Source of the DNA: Mucilaginibacter sp. KACC 22063
GTDB taxonomy: Bacteria; Bacteroidota; Bacteroidia; Sphingobacteriales; Sphingobacteriaceae
Assembly: GCF_028736115.1 (NCBI RefSeq)
Contig: NZ_CP117877.1
Span: 3,534,001-3,598,000 of the forward strand
DNA: 64,000 nt
Direction of reading: 5' to 3'
Part shown: positions 53,851-61,243 of the stretch, piece by piece
Layout: the number at the start of each line of letters is the position of its first letter
Numbering within the stretch: position 1 is the first letter of the stretch
Translations under genes and position numbers: made by a program
Notes under the pieces: generated by a model
What the model was told of the DNA's origin: nothing
Database searches by the model: none
The model's input: only the letters and a program-made list of their open reading frames with translations

Positions 53851-53878
53851 AAAGTCCTCTCCCAAGGGAGAGGACTTT
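53851..53878. repeat. Hairpin AAAGTCCTCTCCC/GGGAGAGGACTTT
   Basis: A 13-base perfect inverted repeat lies between Y-RNA-like copies 2 and 3. A related CTCTCCCC-AAAT-CGGGAGAG element is in the rtcB leader (59683-59700). It may separate or process the RNAs. Confidence 0.6.
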
Positions 53879-53888
53879 ACGTGAGGTT

Positions 53889-54008
53889 AAGGAGCAACAG
53901 GCGAACGCGGGCCGGGGGAACGCATAGGGACTCGAACCCTCAGTTGATTGCATCTACTGACCGCCCCCATATTGTGCGAGCGAAGTAACCCGTTTCTACG
54001 GCATCCTT
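53889..54008 (-). ncRNA. Y-RNA-like tRNA mimic 3
   Basis: It begins 50 bases after the rsr stop. On the minus strand AAGGA (5') pairs with TCCTT (3'). The conserved GATGCCGTAG and GTTACTTCGC boxes come early, then a GGGGG/CCCCC stem enclosing TCAGT-N10-ACTGA and a perfect T-arm AGGG-TTCGAGT-CCCT (53926-53940). The 3' side reads CTGTTGCTCC, like copy 1. It is likely transcribed with or just after rsr and bound by the Rsr ring. Confidence 0.77.
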
Positions 54009-54057
54009 ATTTTTAATTTCTTTAAAAGGACGGGATTTTAGCCTCCCCATCCTTTAT

Positions 54058-55653
54058 TTATAGTTCTATGTTATTAATAGCATCCAATGCCGAACCTCCA
54101 TTTTCCAGAGCAGCTAACACTTCGAAAACTTTATCGCTCCAGCCGGCGATCAAATAAACATCATTACGCAGTATTTGCAATGGCGCTTGTCCGTAACCTT
54201 TCAGGTCGAACAGGTAGAGCTTCGCGTTTGTCGACACCTCTGCCTTGTAGCGCACCCACAACGGATGGATATGATCGCCGCTGGTAGATGAATTGTTCCA
54301 CAACTGGCAGTCGGTAAACAGAAAAACCTTCTCCATTTTTACACGGCGCGCTAACAGATCTTTGATCACCAGGTAGCCGTTGGTGGCATAACCCACCTCG
54401 CCCTCGCGGCGGTAAAACTCCTGCACGTTACCCAGGATGTTGTTACGCGGTACGGATATCGTTTTCCATTTATCGCCAAACATACCTACCTCCACGTTTT
54501 TGCAACGCGACTGCAGCAGCATCGCCAGCATTAAGCCCACATCGTACAGCAGGATCTTAGATTTTGCTGATACGGGCGTTTGCATTGAACCAGATACATC
54601 GCAGGCCAACAATACACGCGTTTCATGATCGAAACCTTTGATGTTAGCAGCACTTGCTTGCACAGCTTTTTCCAAGGCATCCAGCAGTTCGCCCGTGTAA
54701 CCTTTATTACCTAACAGCATTGCGCTTAGCTTTTTGGTTAAGCCCTTTACAGGCGACATAGTTTCTGTAGCTACCAGTTCACGGTAGGCTGCCAGGTAAC
54801 GGAACGGAAACTGCTTTGCCTTTGCAACCTCATCAGCATCTGCTAAACGTGCACATACTTTTTTAAAGTGCGCATAGCTAACGCCTGCTTCCTGTATGTT
54901 GCGCAGGTTCCGCAGCAGCGCCATGTAACCCAGTTTACCGGTATCGATCAGTTCTTCCCACTTGGCGCGGAACGCTTCGGCTTTGGCTTCGTCGCTATCG
55001 AAGTTGAGCTGACCTAATGCCGACAGCTCCGTTTCCCAGGTATATGGCGTTTGCAAAGTATCGGCTACTATTTTATTGAACAACGCTTGCTGCTCCTCGT
55101 TTTTTGCCTTTGGATGAACCAGAAACAATGCATCGCGCAGTTTGATAGCTGTATTGCGGTTGTATTTAGCAAACTGGTACTCGTCGAAACGGTTAAAAGC
55201 CACCTGCAAACCTTTTTGCAACTGCTTGCTCAGGCGGTTCAGCTTTTTAGTGCCTTTACGTTCATTCAGCAATTCGTAGCAGGCCAGCAGCTCGGTAATT
55301 TCGTCGGCACGGTTAACTACCCCGGCCGTAACCCGGGCGACCAGATTATCGCCCGAGTGCAGCTTAGCCAATTCGGTAACCAGCACCAGCGGTACCGAAC
55401 GCATATACATTTTAGTGCGGGCATATATAGCCAGCTTACCTACAAAAACAGGGTTGCATTTAGTGATCATGTTGCGCAGGCGAAGCAAACGCTCCTCGTT
55501 TTTCTCGTAAAAGGAATCATTCAAGCTCCAGGTAACCACAGCAGTGTACAACTCCATTTCTGGCGACAGCTTAAATGCCTCAGCACCCTCGTGGTTAACT
55601 GTCTTTTCCCTATAGCTATCGGGATTGGCTTTGCTTAACAGGTTAAATTTCAT
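54058..55653 (-). CDS. rsr: Ro60-like TROVE/vWA RNA-binding protein
   Basis: This 531-residue protein has an N-terminal TROVE HEAT-like ring (about 15-350: ALFLVHPKAKNEEQQALFNK, GYMALLRNLRNIQEAGVSY). A C-terminal von Willebrand A domain follows (about 355-520) with the metal motif VLLACDVSGSMQTP (DxSxS type) and LFTDCQLW. Ro60/Rsr forms a ring that binds Y RNAs on its outside and misfolded RNA ends in its hole, helping RNA quality control. Three Y-RNA-like RNAs follow directly, and RtcB is 2.5 kb upstream on the same strand. A TGCGCA-N7-TGCGTA operator lies upstream. Confidence 0.93.
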   Translation of the reverse strand: MKFNLLSKANPDSYREKTVNHEGAEAFKLSPEMELYTAVVTWSLNDSFYEKNEERLLRLRNMITKCNPVFVGKLAIYARTKMYMRSVPLVLVTELAKLHSGDNLVARVTAGVVNRADEITELLACYELLNERKGTKKLNRLSKQLQKGLQVAFNRFDEYQFAKYNRNTAIKLRDALFLVHPKAKNEEQQALFNKIVADTLQTPYTWETELSALGQLNFDSDEAKAEAFRAKWEELIDTGKLGYMALLRNLRNIQEAGVSYAHFKKVCARLADADEVAKAKQFPFRYLAAYRELVATETMSPVKGLTKKLSAMLLGNKGYTGELLDALEKAVQASAANIKGFDHETRVLLACDVSGSMQTPVSAKSKILLYDVGLMLAMLLQSRCKNVEVGMFGDKWKTISVPRNNILGNVQEFYRREGEVGYATNGYLVIKDLLARRVKMEKVFLFTDCQLWNNSSTSGDHIHPLWVRYKAEVSTNAKLYLFDLKGYGQAPLQILRNDVYLIAGWSDKVFEVLAALENGGSALDAINNIEL

Positions 55654-55680
55654 CCTGAACTCCCTTTTCTTGATTGTTGA

Positions 55681-55718
55681 TACAAAGTAAAAGAGGCACT
55701 GCGCAGTGTATTTGCGTA
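55681..55718 (-). promoter_or_regulatory. Operator A and promoter of rsr
   Basis: TGCGCAGTGTATTTGCGTA at 55700-55718 is followed in the minus direction, after 12 bases, by CTTTGTA (55681-55687). The same operator and the same spacing to CTTTGTA occur before rtcB. A third operator copy is upstream of the WYL gene. The likely ligand is the WYL regulator. Predicted leader before the rsr ATG is about 20 bases. Confidence 0.72.
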
Positions 55719-55984
55719 CGTGAAATTATTTTAAAATATTATTATGAAAGCTATATTTACTTATAAATGCTTGCACATTTGATTCAACATAAAGGGAAAG
55801 GAGAATAGGTAATAGGTATACTGCTGATAATTGGCTTTTTATTTGTGCTTACTGATAGCTTATCAATTAACGATAAGTATAACGGCGCCGTTACTCTTTT
55901 ACTGCAATCAATATGTAGAAACATATGGGGCATGCGTGCCCATAACAAATGTGATAGCTAAAACATGAAGAAAAACTATTCAAA

Positions 55985-56833
55985 TTAATAAAACTTAGCC
56001 AAGATCTTATTCTTATCTATTCTTTTGATAGGAAATAAATGATATTTATTATGCAGAAACTGCCATATCTCTGCCTTTTTAGGCAGTTTCCTTTTTTCGC
56101 TTAATTCTCTTAATGTTTGATCTGTTTCCAATAAACGCATATTGTAAGAGGTTATTTTTGAATCTATTAATGCAGCTATTTCGTCAGCATATTTCATGGC
56201 TAAGCGTAATTCATCCCACGTTAATCCTATATTTTCATATACTTGGGGATTAAGGGCAAGAGGCATTCCGCTTATTTCTTGCAAAAATTTGGGAGTCGCT
56301 ATTCCACCATTATGAGCAGCTGCACATCTTACTTTATATATTTTTAACCATTCAGTAGCATTTCTTCCGAAATTTATCTCAAAAAGTTCGGCTGCATATT
56401 TAAGCATTTCAGGAACTGTAGAAGATTTTAAAATAGGAGAAGATATTGCTTCACCTATTTTTGTCAATTTTAATTGAGTGTTTTTTTCAGACGGATTAAG
56501 GACGTGTCCTTGAGCAGCAATATAAAAAAATGTAACCTCTTTAAGATATGTTTCAAGGAAAGATGTATAAATTACTAACAAGTGTAATCTATTTCTTTCC
56601 ATATAGGTTGGTAGCCATTTTAAGGTTTCCTCAACTGTTTGCGTGTGCATACGCCAATTAAAACTACTACCAATAACCTGAGTAGAAATATCAGTTGCGG
56701 GTTTGCCCGTTAACAGATCCTTCAAACAATCTGCTGACATTTGTTGTGTCCAATAAATCCGAGACAAATCACTCGTCTTTTGCCTGAATTTTCTAAATGA
56801 TAAAGTTGTTTCCCAACTTCTATTAATTCCCAT
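55985..56833 (-). CDS. HEPN-like protein with R-x4-H motif
   Basis: This 282-residue, mostly helical protein is not a family I can name. Residues 161-180 read EWLKIYKVRCAAAHNGGIAT. R169-x4-H174 fits the R-x4-6-H catalytic motif of HEPN ribonucleases and is placed after a helix as expected. The earlier helix LLVIYTSFLETYLKEVTFF resembles the first HEPN helix. The gene is AT-rich compared with rsr and rtcB. It is the last of three cassette genes inserted between them. Confidence 0.6.
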   Translation of the reverse strand: MGINRSWETTLSFRKFRQKTSDLSRIYWTQQMSADCLKDLLTGKPATDISTQVIGSSFNWRMHTQTVEETLKWLPTYMERNRLHLLVIYTSFLETYLKEVTFFYIAAQGHVLNPSEKNTQLKLTKIGEAISSPILKSSTVPEMLKYAAELFEINFGRNATEWLKIYKVRCAAAHNGGIATPKFLQEISGMPLALNPQVYENIGLTWDELRLAMKYADEIAALIDSKITSYNMRLLETDQTLRELSEKRKLPKKAEIWQFLHNKYHLFPIKRIDKNKILAKFY

Positions 56834-56864
56834 TCGATTAATTATATATACTATTCTTGTCGCC

Positions 56865-57443
56865 CTAACTTTGAATCCTAAACCAATCCTTTATCAGTAG
56901 TTTTAACCTAATAATATCGTCTTCTTCCAATTCACATGAATGAGCAATTACATTCCTTATTTTCCCAAATTGACTAACGACCGATTCCATAGATTTTTTA
57001 CTTCTAATAGTATCTGAAAAATCCTCCCAGTTATACGTGATGATGTCAATTAGTTCTCCGAAATTTGTATATGACAGTGGATCTTCTGATCGTATAGCCA
57101 TTGCAGTATCTTTCTCTTTTGCCTGATTGTCTGCAACATTTTTAGCTACTCCTGGCGGAGCTTTGATGTCCCACCAATTAATGCCATGTTTCTCTTCTAG
57201 TCTTCCTGATATCAAGCTTCTAATTGAGTTCTCAAATGCAAAGTAATAAACATAAAATCGAGCCATTTTTCGTGCAGAAGTGAGAATTTCATGCTCAAAT
57301 AATTCAGTGTCCACAATTTCCTTTTTAGAGACTGTATCAATATGTTGTATATCAACTCCTGATTCTTCGATTTTCATCAGGTCAGTTTCTAACATCAAGT
57401 TTTTAAAAGCAAAATGCTCTAACTTTTTACTAAAATTATTCAT
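56865..57443 (-). CDS. Swt1-type HEPN ribonuclease-like protein
   Basis: This 192-residue protein resembles the Swt1-family HEPN domain: a first helix pair (ARKMARFYVYYFAFENSIRS), GINWWDIKAPPGV, SYTNFGELIDIIT, and FGKIRNVIAHSCELEEDD. The RNVIAH motif (R163-x4-H168) is the HEPN RNase signature. It overlaps the DUF5343 gene by 8 bases. HEPN RNases often cut tRNA or mRNA in biological conflicts. In this place, next to RtcB and Rsr, it may be a toxin whose damage the locus repairs, or a regulated nuclease in the same pathway. Confidence 0.75.
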   Translation of the reverse strand: MNNFSKKLEHFAFKNLMLETDLMKIEESGVDIQHIDTVSKKEIVDTELFEHEILTSARKMARFYVYYFAFENSIRSLISGRLEEKHGINWWDIKAPPGVAKNVADNQAKEKDTAMAIRSEDPLSYTNFGELIDIITYNWEDFSDTIRSKKSMESVVSQFGKIRNVIAHSCELEEDDIIRLKLLIKDWFRIQS

Positions 57444-58083
57444 CTAATAAATTGTCTTTTAATGCTTTGAATATTGAATTATAAACTTCTATCTCTGTAG
57501 TTGCGGGCAAGTTTAAATTTATTGTGTAAGAAATTCCAAAAGCCTTATTTATCTTAAATGCCGCCTCGGGTTTTACCGGCTCATTAACATCATTATCAGA
57601 GTTATTTTCACTCTCAACTTTCAAGTTTTTTACAGGCTCTACCGGGCCATCAAATTTTGACAGCTTAACAAATTCTTGGAAGGTAGCCACAACTTTTGGA
57701 ATTATTTTGTCATCGTCCCCAACTCCTAACAACGTTTTTAATTTAGTTGTTAAGGCGTCTTTACTTAATTTATGAGCGTATTCCGCAGTTTTATACAAAT
57801 CCGCATAAGCTTTTTTTACTTGAACGCCTAGGACAGACGAGGATTTTGTGTCATCTCGATATTCTTTGTAAATATTAGTAGGTACACTTGCTTGGTCTAA
57901 AAATTCTAATTTCTTTAAAATTGGAATAATTGCTCGGTAGCTGGATGATCCAAGGCCTAAGACGGAAGCGAGGAAATCAAGTGTGAATTTTGGTGGTACA
58001 GAAGCCTTTTTTATCTCGTCTAGAACCTTGGGTACCGCATTATATGCGTCCATGTAAGGAGGATATTTAGTTGTTGGTGCCAT
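57436..58083 (-). CDS. DUF5343 protein
   Basis: This 215-residue protein has the DUF5343 start (KYPPYMDAYNAVPKVLDEIK, then TLDFLASVLGLGSSSYRAII), a winged-helix-like N-terminal half with predicted DNA-binding character. A charged linker (165-180) leads to a C-terminal strand INLNLPATTEIEVYNSIF. It is the first gene of the cassette and overlaps the Swt1-HEPN gene. Such pairs are seen in defence contexts, where DUF5343 may regulate or inhibit the HEPN nuclease; that role is inference. Confidence 0.75.
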   Translation of the reverse strand: MAPTTKYPPYMDAYNAVPKVLDEIKKASVPPKFTLDFLASVLGLGSSSYRAIIPILKKLEFLDQASVPTNIYKEYRDDTKSSSVLGVQVKKAYADLYKTAEYAHKLSKDALTTKLKTLLGVGDDDKIIPKVVATFQEFVKLSKFDGPVEPVKNLKVESENNSDNDVNEPVKPEAAFKINKAFGISYTINLNLPATTEIEVYNSIFKALKDNLLDE

Positions 58084-58167
58084 AATTAGTGATAAGTTTT
58101 ATATCCGAATATATAAATCATTTTTTTAAAATAATACTTTGCCTACGACGTCTTAATCAAAACAAGT

Positions 58168-59622
58168 CTAATCCTCCGGCTTCTCTTTTGGGTTTGCCAT
58201 GCGCACAATTCGCGGTTCAAACTTCGCTAACACTTCTACCAGGTCGTTTTGGGCGGCCATTACGGCGTTAATATCCTTGTAGGCCATTGGCGCTTCGTCC
58301 ACGTCGCTACCCAGCAGGGTAATACGCTTTTCAACCAGGTTGGCGGCAATAGCGGTTCTATCTAGCGTTTTAAAAGCTGCGCTTCGGCTCATGGCACGCC
58401 CTGCACCGTGGCTGGCGCTGTTAATGCTTGTCGCATCGCCTTTACCGCGCACTAAAAACCCGGGGGTGCTCATGCTACCCGGTATAATACCCAACACGCC
58501 CTCGCCCGCCGGGGTGGCACCCTTACGGTGTACCATTACCTCGGTACCATCGGCCAGTTGCTCTTTCCAGGCAAAGTTGTGGTGGTTCTCTACCATCGCC
58601 ATTGGTTTAACGCCTAAGGCACGGGCAATCTTGTTGTGGATCTCGTGGTGGTTAGCACTGGCATATTCGCCAGCCAGGTTCATGGCTATCCAGTATTCCT
58701 GCCCTTCATCCTTATCCAGATCCAACCACGCCAAATGCTTGGCTTGCGCCGGCAGTTTGGTTTTAGTCATGGCAATTTTGCTGTAATGGTCGGCCACGGC
58801 GCCCCCAAACCCCCGCGAACCGGAGTGCGAAAGCAGCGCCAGGTAATTACCTGCCGGTATGCCGGGCATAGCGCCGTCGGCAATAGTCAGTTCGCCCCAT
58901 TCCACAAAGTGGTTACCCGTACCGCTGGTACCTAACTGCGCATAAGCCTTATCCTTAAGCGAGCGGATCACCTTAGTTTCGCTCCAGGTTTTACTGTCAA
59001 ACAACGAGCTGTCGAAGTAAGATTTGGTTGTACAACCCATCCCGAAATAGGTGTTATCCACCAATATATTCTTCAGCTTATCTTTCTCGTTATCAACAGC
59101 CGCAGCAGGCAAATCAAAAATGCTTAAACACATACGGCAGGCAATATCCACCCCAACTGCAAACGGAATAATGGTATTTGCCGTAGTGGCCAGCACACCA
59201 CCGATAGGCAGGCCGTAGCCCTGGTGTGCGTCGGGCATTAATGCGCCGGCAACGGCAATGGGTAATTGTACGGCAGTACGCATCTGTGCAAGCGCACCTA
59301 TCTCAATATTCTCCAAACCCCACACCGGGAAATCGGCAATCTCTTCTTTCAGTTTAAAGTTAGCGCGTTCCTGTTTTATAAACTTACCCTCTTTACGCAG
59401 GGCAATCACCTCCTCGGCCAGGTTCTTAAACTTACCGCCTTTTTTCAAAGCATAAGGCATCGGATCGTCAACCAGGGCTTCCAGGTTGGCCAGTATTTCG
59501 GCCTTGCTCATTACATGGTGCTTCAGTAAACCATTAGCCACGCGGCTAAAGCTCACCAGTAAGTCCACCTCGTTTATACCTAAAGCCTTTAACTCGTTAT
59601 TGCTGATCTTTTCTTTTTCCAT
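58168..59622 (-). CDS. rtcB: RNA ligase RtcB
   Basis: This 484-residue GTP- and Mn-dependent ligase joins 2',3'-cyclic-phosphate or 3'-phosphate ends to 5'-OH ends, the breaks left by many RNases. Motifs include LMPDAHQGYGLPIGGVLATT, VGVDIACRM (metal Asp/Cys), GNHFVEWGEL, HSGSRGFGG, the guanylylated-His region SINSASHGAGRAMSRSAAF, and VEKRITLLGSDVDEAPMAYK. Length fits the bacterial type. It faces away from the unknown plus-strand gene, with operator B between them. Confidence 0.95.
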   Translation of the reverse strand: MEKEKISNNELKALGINEVDLLVSFSRVANGLLKHHVMSKAEILANLEALVDDPMPYALKKGGKFKNLAEEVIALRKEGKFIKQERANFKLKEEIADFPVWGLENIEIGALAQMRTAVQLPIAVAGALMPDAHQGYGLPIGGVLATTANTIIPFAVGVDIACRMCLSIFDLPAAAVDNEKDKLKNILVDNTYFGMGCTTKSYFDSSLFDSKTWSETKVIRSLKDKAYAQLGTSGTGNHFVEWGELTIADGAMPGIPAGNYLALLSHSGSRGFGGAVADHYSKIAMTKTKLPAQAKHLAWLDLDKDEGQEYWIAMNLAGEYASANHHEIHNKIARALGVKPMAMVENHHNFAWKEQLADGTEVMVHRKGATPAGEGVLGIIPGSMSTPGFLVRGKGDATSINSASHGAGRAMSRSAAFKTLDRTAIAANLVEKRITLLGSDVDEAPMAYKDINAVMAAQNDLVEVLAKFEPRIVRMANPKEKPED

Positions 59623-59733
59623 CGTATTTATACTGAAAGTATCATTTAATAATTTAAAGTCTCCAGACCTAACAAACTCCTCTCCCCAAATCGGGAGAGG
59701 GGGCGTTCGTGAACGCGTTCAGCCTTTCGACAG

Positions 59734-59771
59734 TACAAAGAGAAACACCAAGTGCGCAGCGTATTTGCGTA
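59734..59771 (-). promoter_or_regulatory. Operator B between rtcB and the divergent unknown gene
   Basis: TGCGCAGCGTATTTGCGTA at 59753-59771 is followed in the minus direction, after 12 bases, by CTTTGTA (59734-59740), exactly as for rsr. Next to it on the plus-strand side is GAAGAAAATATTT and a TATTTATA run that also follows operator C. The predicted rtcB leader is about 105 bases with a CTCTCCCC-AAAT-CGGGAGAG hairpin and GCGTTCGTGAACGC. Confidence 0.72.
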
Positions 59772-60008
59772 GAAGAAAATATTTTAGATATTTATATAAA
59801 AATTCTGATATTTGTTCTGCGTTCAGCAATGAAAACTTCGCATACTTCCATATAACCCTTTCCAAGCACTGCCTATTAGGCCAACCGATTTACTTTGTCT
59901 AAAAGTGCCGGCAAACAGCCGTTATTTTTCAAGTGCTAAACAAGGGCATCCTGCCAGGGATGAATGTTGAATTATTAAATCAATCAAATTTTTATATGGA
60001 CAAGTGTA

Positions 60009-60737
60009 ATGGACACTACTTTATGGCCTTACCGTTTAAAATCGGCAAGGAGAAAGAAACAACTGCAAAAAAAGAATCTGGATAAGCAGCTACTGCATAC
60101 GGAACGTGAGCTAAAACGGTTACAGGATATTAAAAGCAATCAACCGCTGGTGCCTTTAGATAAGCCTTATCAGAAAGGATGGGTGCGCAAGTTTGTACTG
60201 AGGCCGGAGATACAAAAAAGTGAAAAAGCGGAGTTTTACCAGGAAATACTGGATAAGATCAATTCGAGCCAGCGGCATTATGATCAATCATTTAAACAAC
60301 CAAAACGGAACAAACACCGGCACCGGTATCATTATACCAGCTTGCCCGAACTAAGAACAATTAGCCGGCACGACTGGATCTACAATAAACTTGAACTAAG
60401 CGAAGAGCAGCGCGACTGTTTCAGACGCGTGGAGTTTTGGGACGAGCAATGGTATCGTTGGGATTATAAATATGCGTTTGCAAAACCTGAGTTATTTGAG
60501 ATAGCCGTACTACCTTACATGGTAGATAAGATAAAACTGGGAGATGCCATATTAGAGCAGGAAATAGATCACTTGAATTATGTCTTATATGAAAGCCGGT
60601 TAATGTATCGTTTCTCTAAAATAAAAGGAAGGTGCTTTAGATACCGATGGGATGAATACGAAAATCCCAAATACCTGAACCCGCTTAAAAATATACCGCT
60701 TAATAAAATTAAAAATATTTTTACAGAAATTTCTTGA
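60009..60737 (+). CDS. Unknown basic protein divergent from rtcB
   Basis: This 242-residue, very Arg/Lys/Tyr-rich protein has an N-terminal coiled coil (about 12-45, ARRKKQLQKKNLDKQLLHTE) and a central FWDEQWYRWDYKYAFAKPEL. The C-terminal aromatic/basic region is RCFRYRWDEYENPKYLNPL. I do not recognise it. High basic charge and location suggest an RNA-binding partner of the repair locus. It may share operator B with rtcB, and it ends 30 bases before the tRNA leader peptide, whose -33 TTG overlaps its stop codon. Confidence 0.75.
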   Translation: MDTTLWPYRLKSARRKKQLQKKNLDKQLLHTERELKRLQDIKSNQPLVPLDKPYQKGWVRKFVLRPEIQKSEKAEFYQEILDKINSSQRHYDQSFKQPKRNKHRHRYHYTSLPELRTISRHDWIYNKLELSEEQRDCFRRVEFWDEQWYRWDYKYAFAKPELFEIAVLPYMVDKIKLGDAILEQEIDHLNYVLYESRLMYRFSKIKGRCFRYRWDEYENPKYLNPLKNIPLNKIKNIFTEIS

Positions 60738-60762
60738 TTTAAAAAAATAAGTTGTATACTTG
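60734..60762 (+). promoter_or_regulatory. Promoter of the tRNA leader transcript
   Basis: TTG at 60734-60736 and TATACTTG at 60755-60762 (one base off TAnnTTTG) are 21 bases apart, start to start, the same spacing class as before pheA. The last G is 5 bases before the ATG of the leader peptide, so the RNA probably begins at that ATG. Confidence 0.7.
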
Positions 60763-60766
60763 CAGC

Positions 60767-60820
60767 ATGAAAACACAATTAATACAGATACAATTGCCGC
60801 AACTGATTTATCAGAGGTGA
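60767..60820 (+). CDS. Gln/Ile/Pro leader peptide of the tRNA cluster
   Basis: This is a 17-codon ORF, MKTQLIQIQLPQLIYQR then TGA at 60818. Codons are CAA three times, CAG twice, ATA twice and CCG once. Eight of 16 sense codons after the start are therefore those decoded by the three tRNAs encoded just downstream: Gln TTG, Ile TAT and Pro TGG. The last five codons overlap the antiterminator arm. It looks leaderless. Because a ribosome would pause here when those tRNAs are scarce, I interpret it as a sensor peptide. Confidence 0.75.
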   Translation: MKTQLIQIQLPQLIYQR

Positions 60821-60889
60821 ATGGGTATGTATTGAAATAATATAGCAAGATATTCAGAATCCTCTTAGATAAATCTAAGGGGATTTTTT
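60805..60889 (+). promoter_or_regulatory. Attenuator controlling the tRNA cluster
   Basis: The terminator has the 5' arm at 60858-60869 and the 3' arm at 60874-60885, 12 bp with one G-T pair, loop TAAA, then T to 60889. The antiterminator pairs GATTTATC-AGAGG (60805-60817, last leader codons) with CCTCT-TA-GATAAATC (60861-60875), 13 bp with a 2-base bulge. It consumes the whole central part of the terminator 5' arm and loop. The two structures are exclusive. A ribosome stopped on early Gln/Ile/Pro codons leaves the antiterminator free; one at the TGA covers it. Confidence 0.75.
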
Positions 60890-60905
60890 GTTTTAAGTCA
60901 ATTTC

Positions 60906-60979
60906 AGGGTAGTATATCAATTGGTCAGATTACCACATTTGGGATGTGGAGGCTCCCGGTTCGAGTCCGGGCTACCCTA
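60906..60979 (+). tRNA. tRNA-Pro(TGG), atypical
   Basis: The acceptor AGGGTAG/CTACCCT is perfect, the D-arm short (ATC/GAT), and the anticodon arm CCACA-TTTGGGA-TGTGG has anticodon TGG. The T-arm is CCCGG-TTCGAGT-CCGGG with discriminator A, and CCA is not encoded. The acceptor starts A-T rather than the usual C-G of bacterial tRNA-Pro, so charging identity is uncertain. It is first in the cluster, 16 bases after the attenuator terminator. Confidence 0.85.
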
Positions 60980-60993
60980 CTGATAATCATAAT

Positions 60994-61068
60994 AGAACGT
61001 TAGCTCAATTAGGTAAGAGCGGCACCCTTATACGGTGATGGTTAAAGGTTCAAGTCCTTTACGTTCTA
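60994..61068 (+). tRNA. tRNA-Ile(TAT), atypical
   Basis: The acceptor is AGAACGT/ACGTTCT (perfect) and the D-arm GCTC-N10-GAGC. The anticodon arm GCACC-CTTATAC-GGTGA has one mismatch at its base, with anticodon TAT reading AUA. The T-arm is AAAGG-TTCAAGT-CCTTT. Most bacteria read AUA with a lysidine-modified CAT tRNA, so a TAT tRNA is unusual. It would be untouched by, or different from, nucleases that target the common AUA decoder. Confidence 0.82.
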
Positions 61069-61076
61069 CAATGTAT

Positions 61077-61147
61077 TTTCCTGTGGTGCAACGGTAGCAC
61101 CTCTGATTTTGGTTCAGAAGATCGTGGTTCGAATCCATGCAGGAAAA
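61077..61147 (+). tRNA. tRNA-Gln(TTG), atypical
   Basis: The acceptor is TTTCCTG/CAGGAAA (perfect), the D-arm GTGC-AACGGTA-GCAC, and the anticodon arm TCTGA-TTTTGGT-TCAGA has anticodon TTG reading CAA and CAG. The T-arm is CGTGG-TTCGAAT-CCATG. The acceptor differs strongly from the usual U-G start of bacterial tRNA-Gln. It matches the codon most frequent in the leader peptide (Gln, five times). Confidence 0.83.
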
Positions 61148-61221
61148 CTTAATTTTGGAAAACATCTTTACTGCTTAAGTCATTTTAGAATGCTATAGCG
61201 GGTAAGGGAGGGCTATTGCCT

Positions 61222-61243
61222 AAATACAGATATTTCTGTATTT
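61222..61243. terminator. Possible weak terminator between the tRNAs and the next gene
   Basis: AAATACAGA and TCTGTATTT form a 9-bp stem with a 4-base loop, directly before the stop codon of the minus-strand gene. AT-rich, so only a weak call. Confidence 0.4.

Noticed and set aside
60858..60889. Hairpin before the tRNAs as a simple terminator for the 60009-60737 gene
   Set aside because: It lies about 120 bases beyond that gene, after a new promoter and a leader ORF whose end pairs with its 5' arm over 13 bp. A plain terminator would not need that. Still possible as a secondary role.
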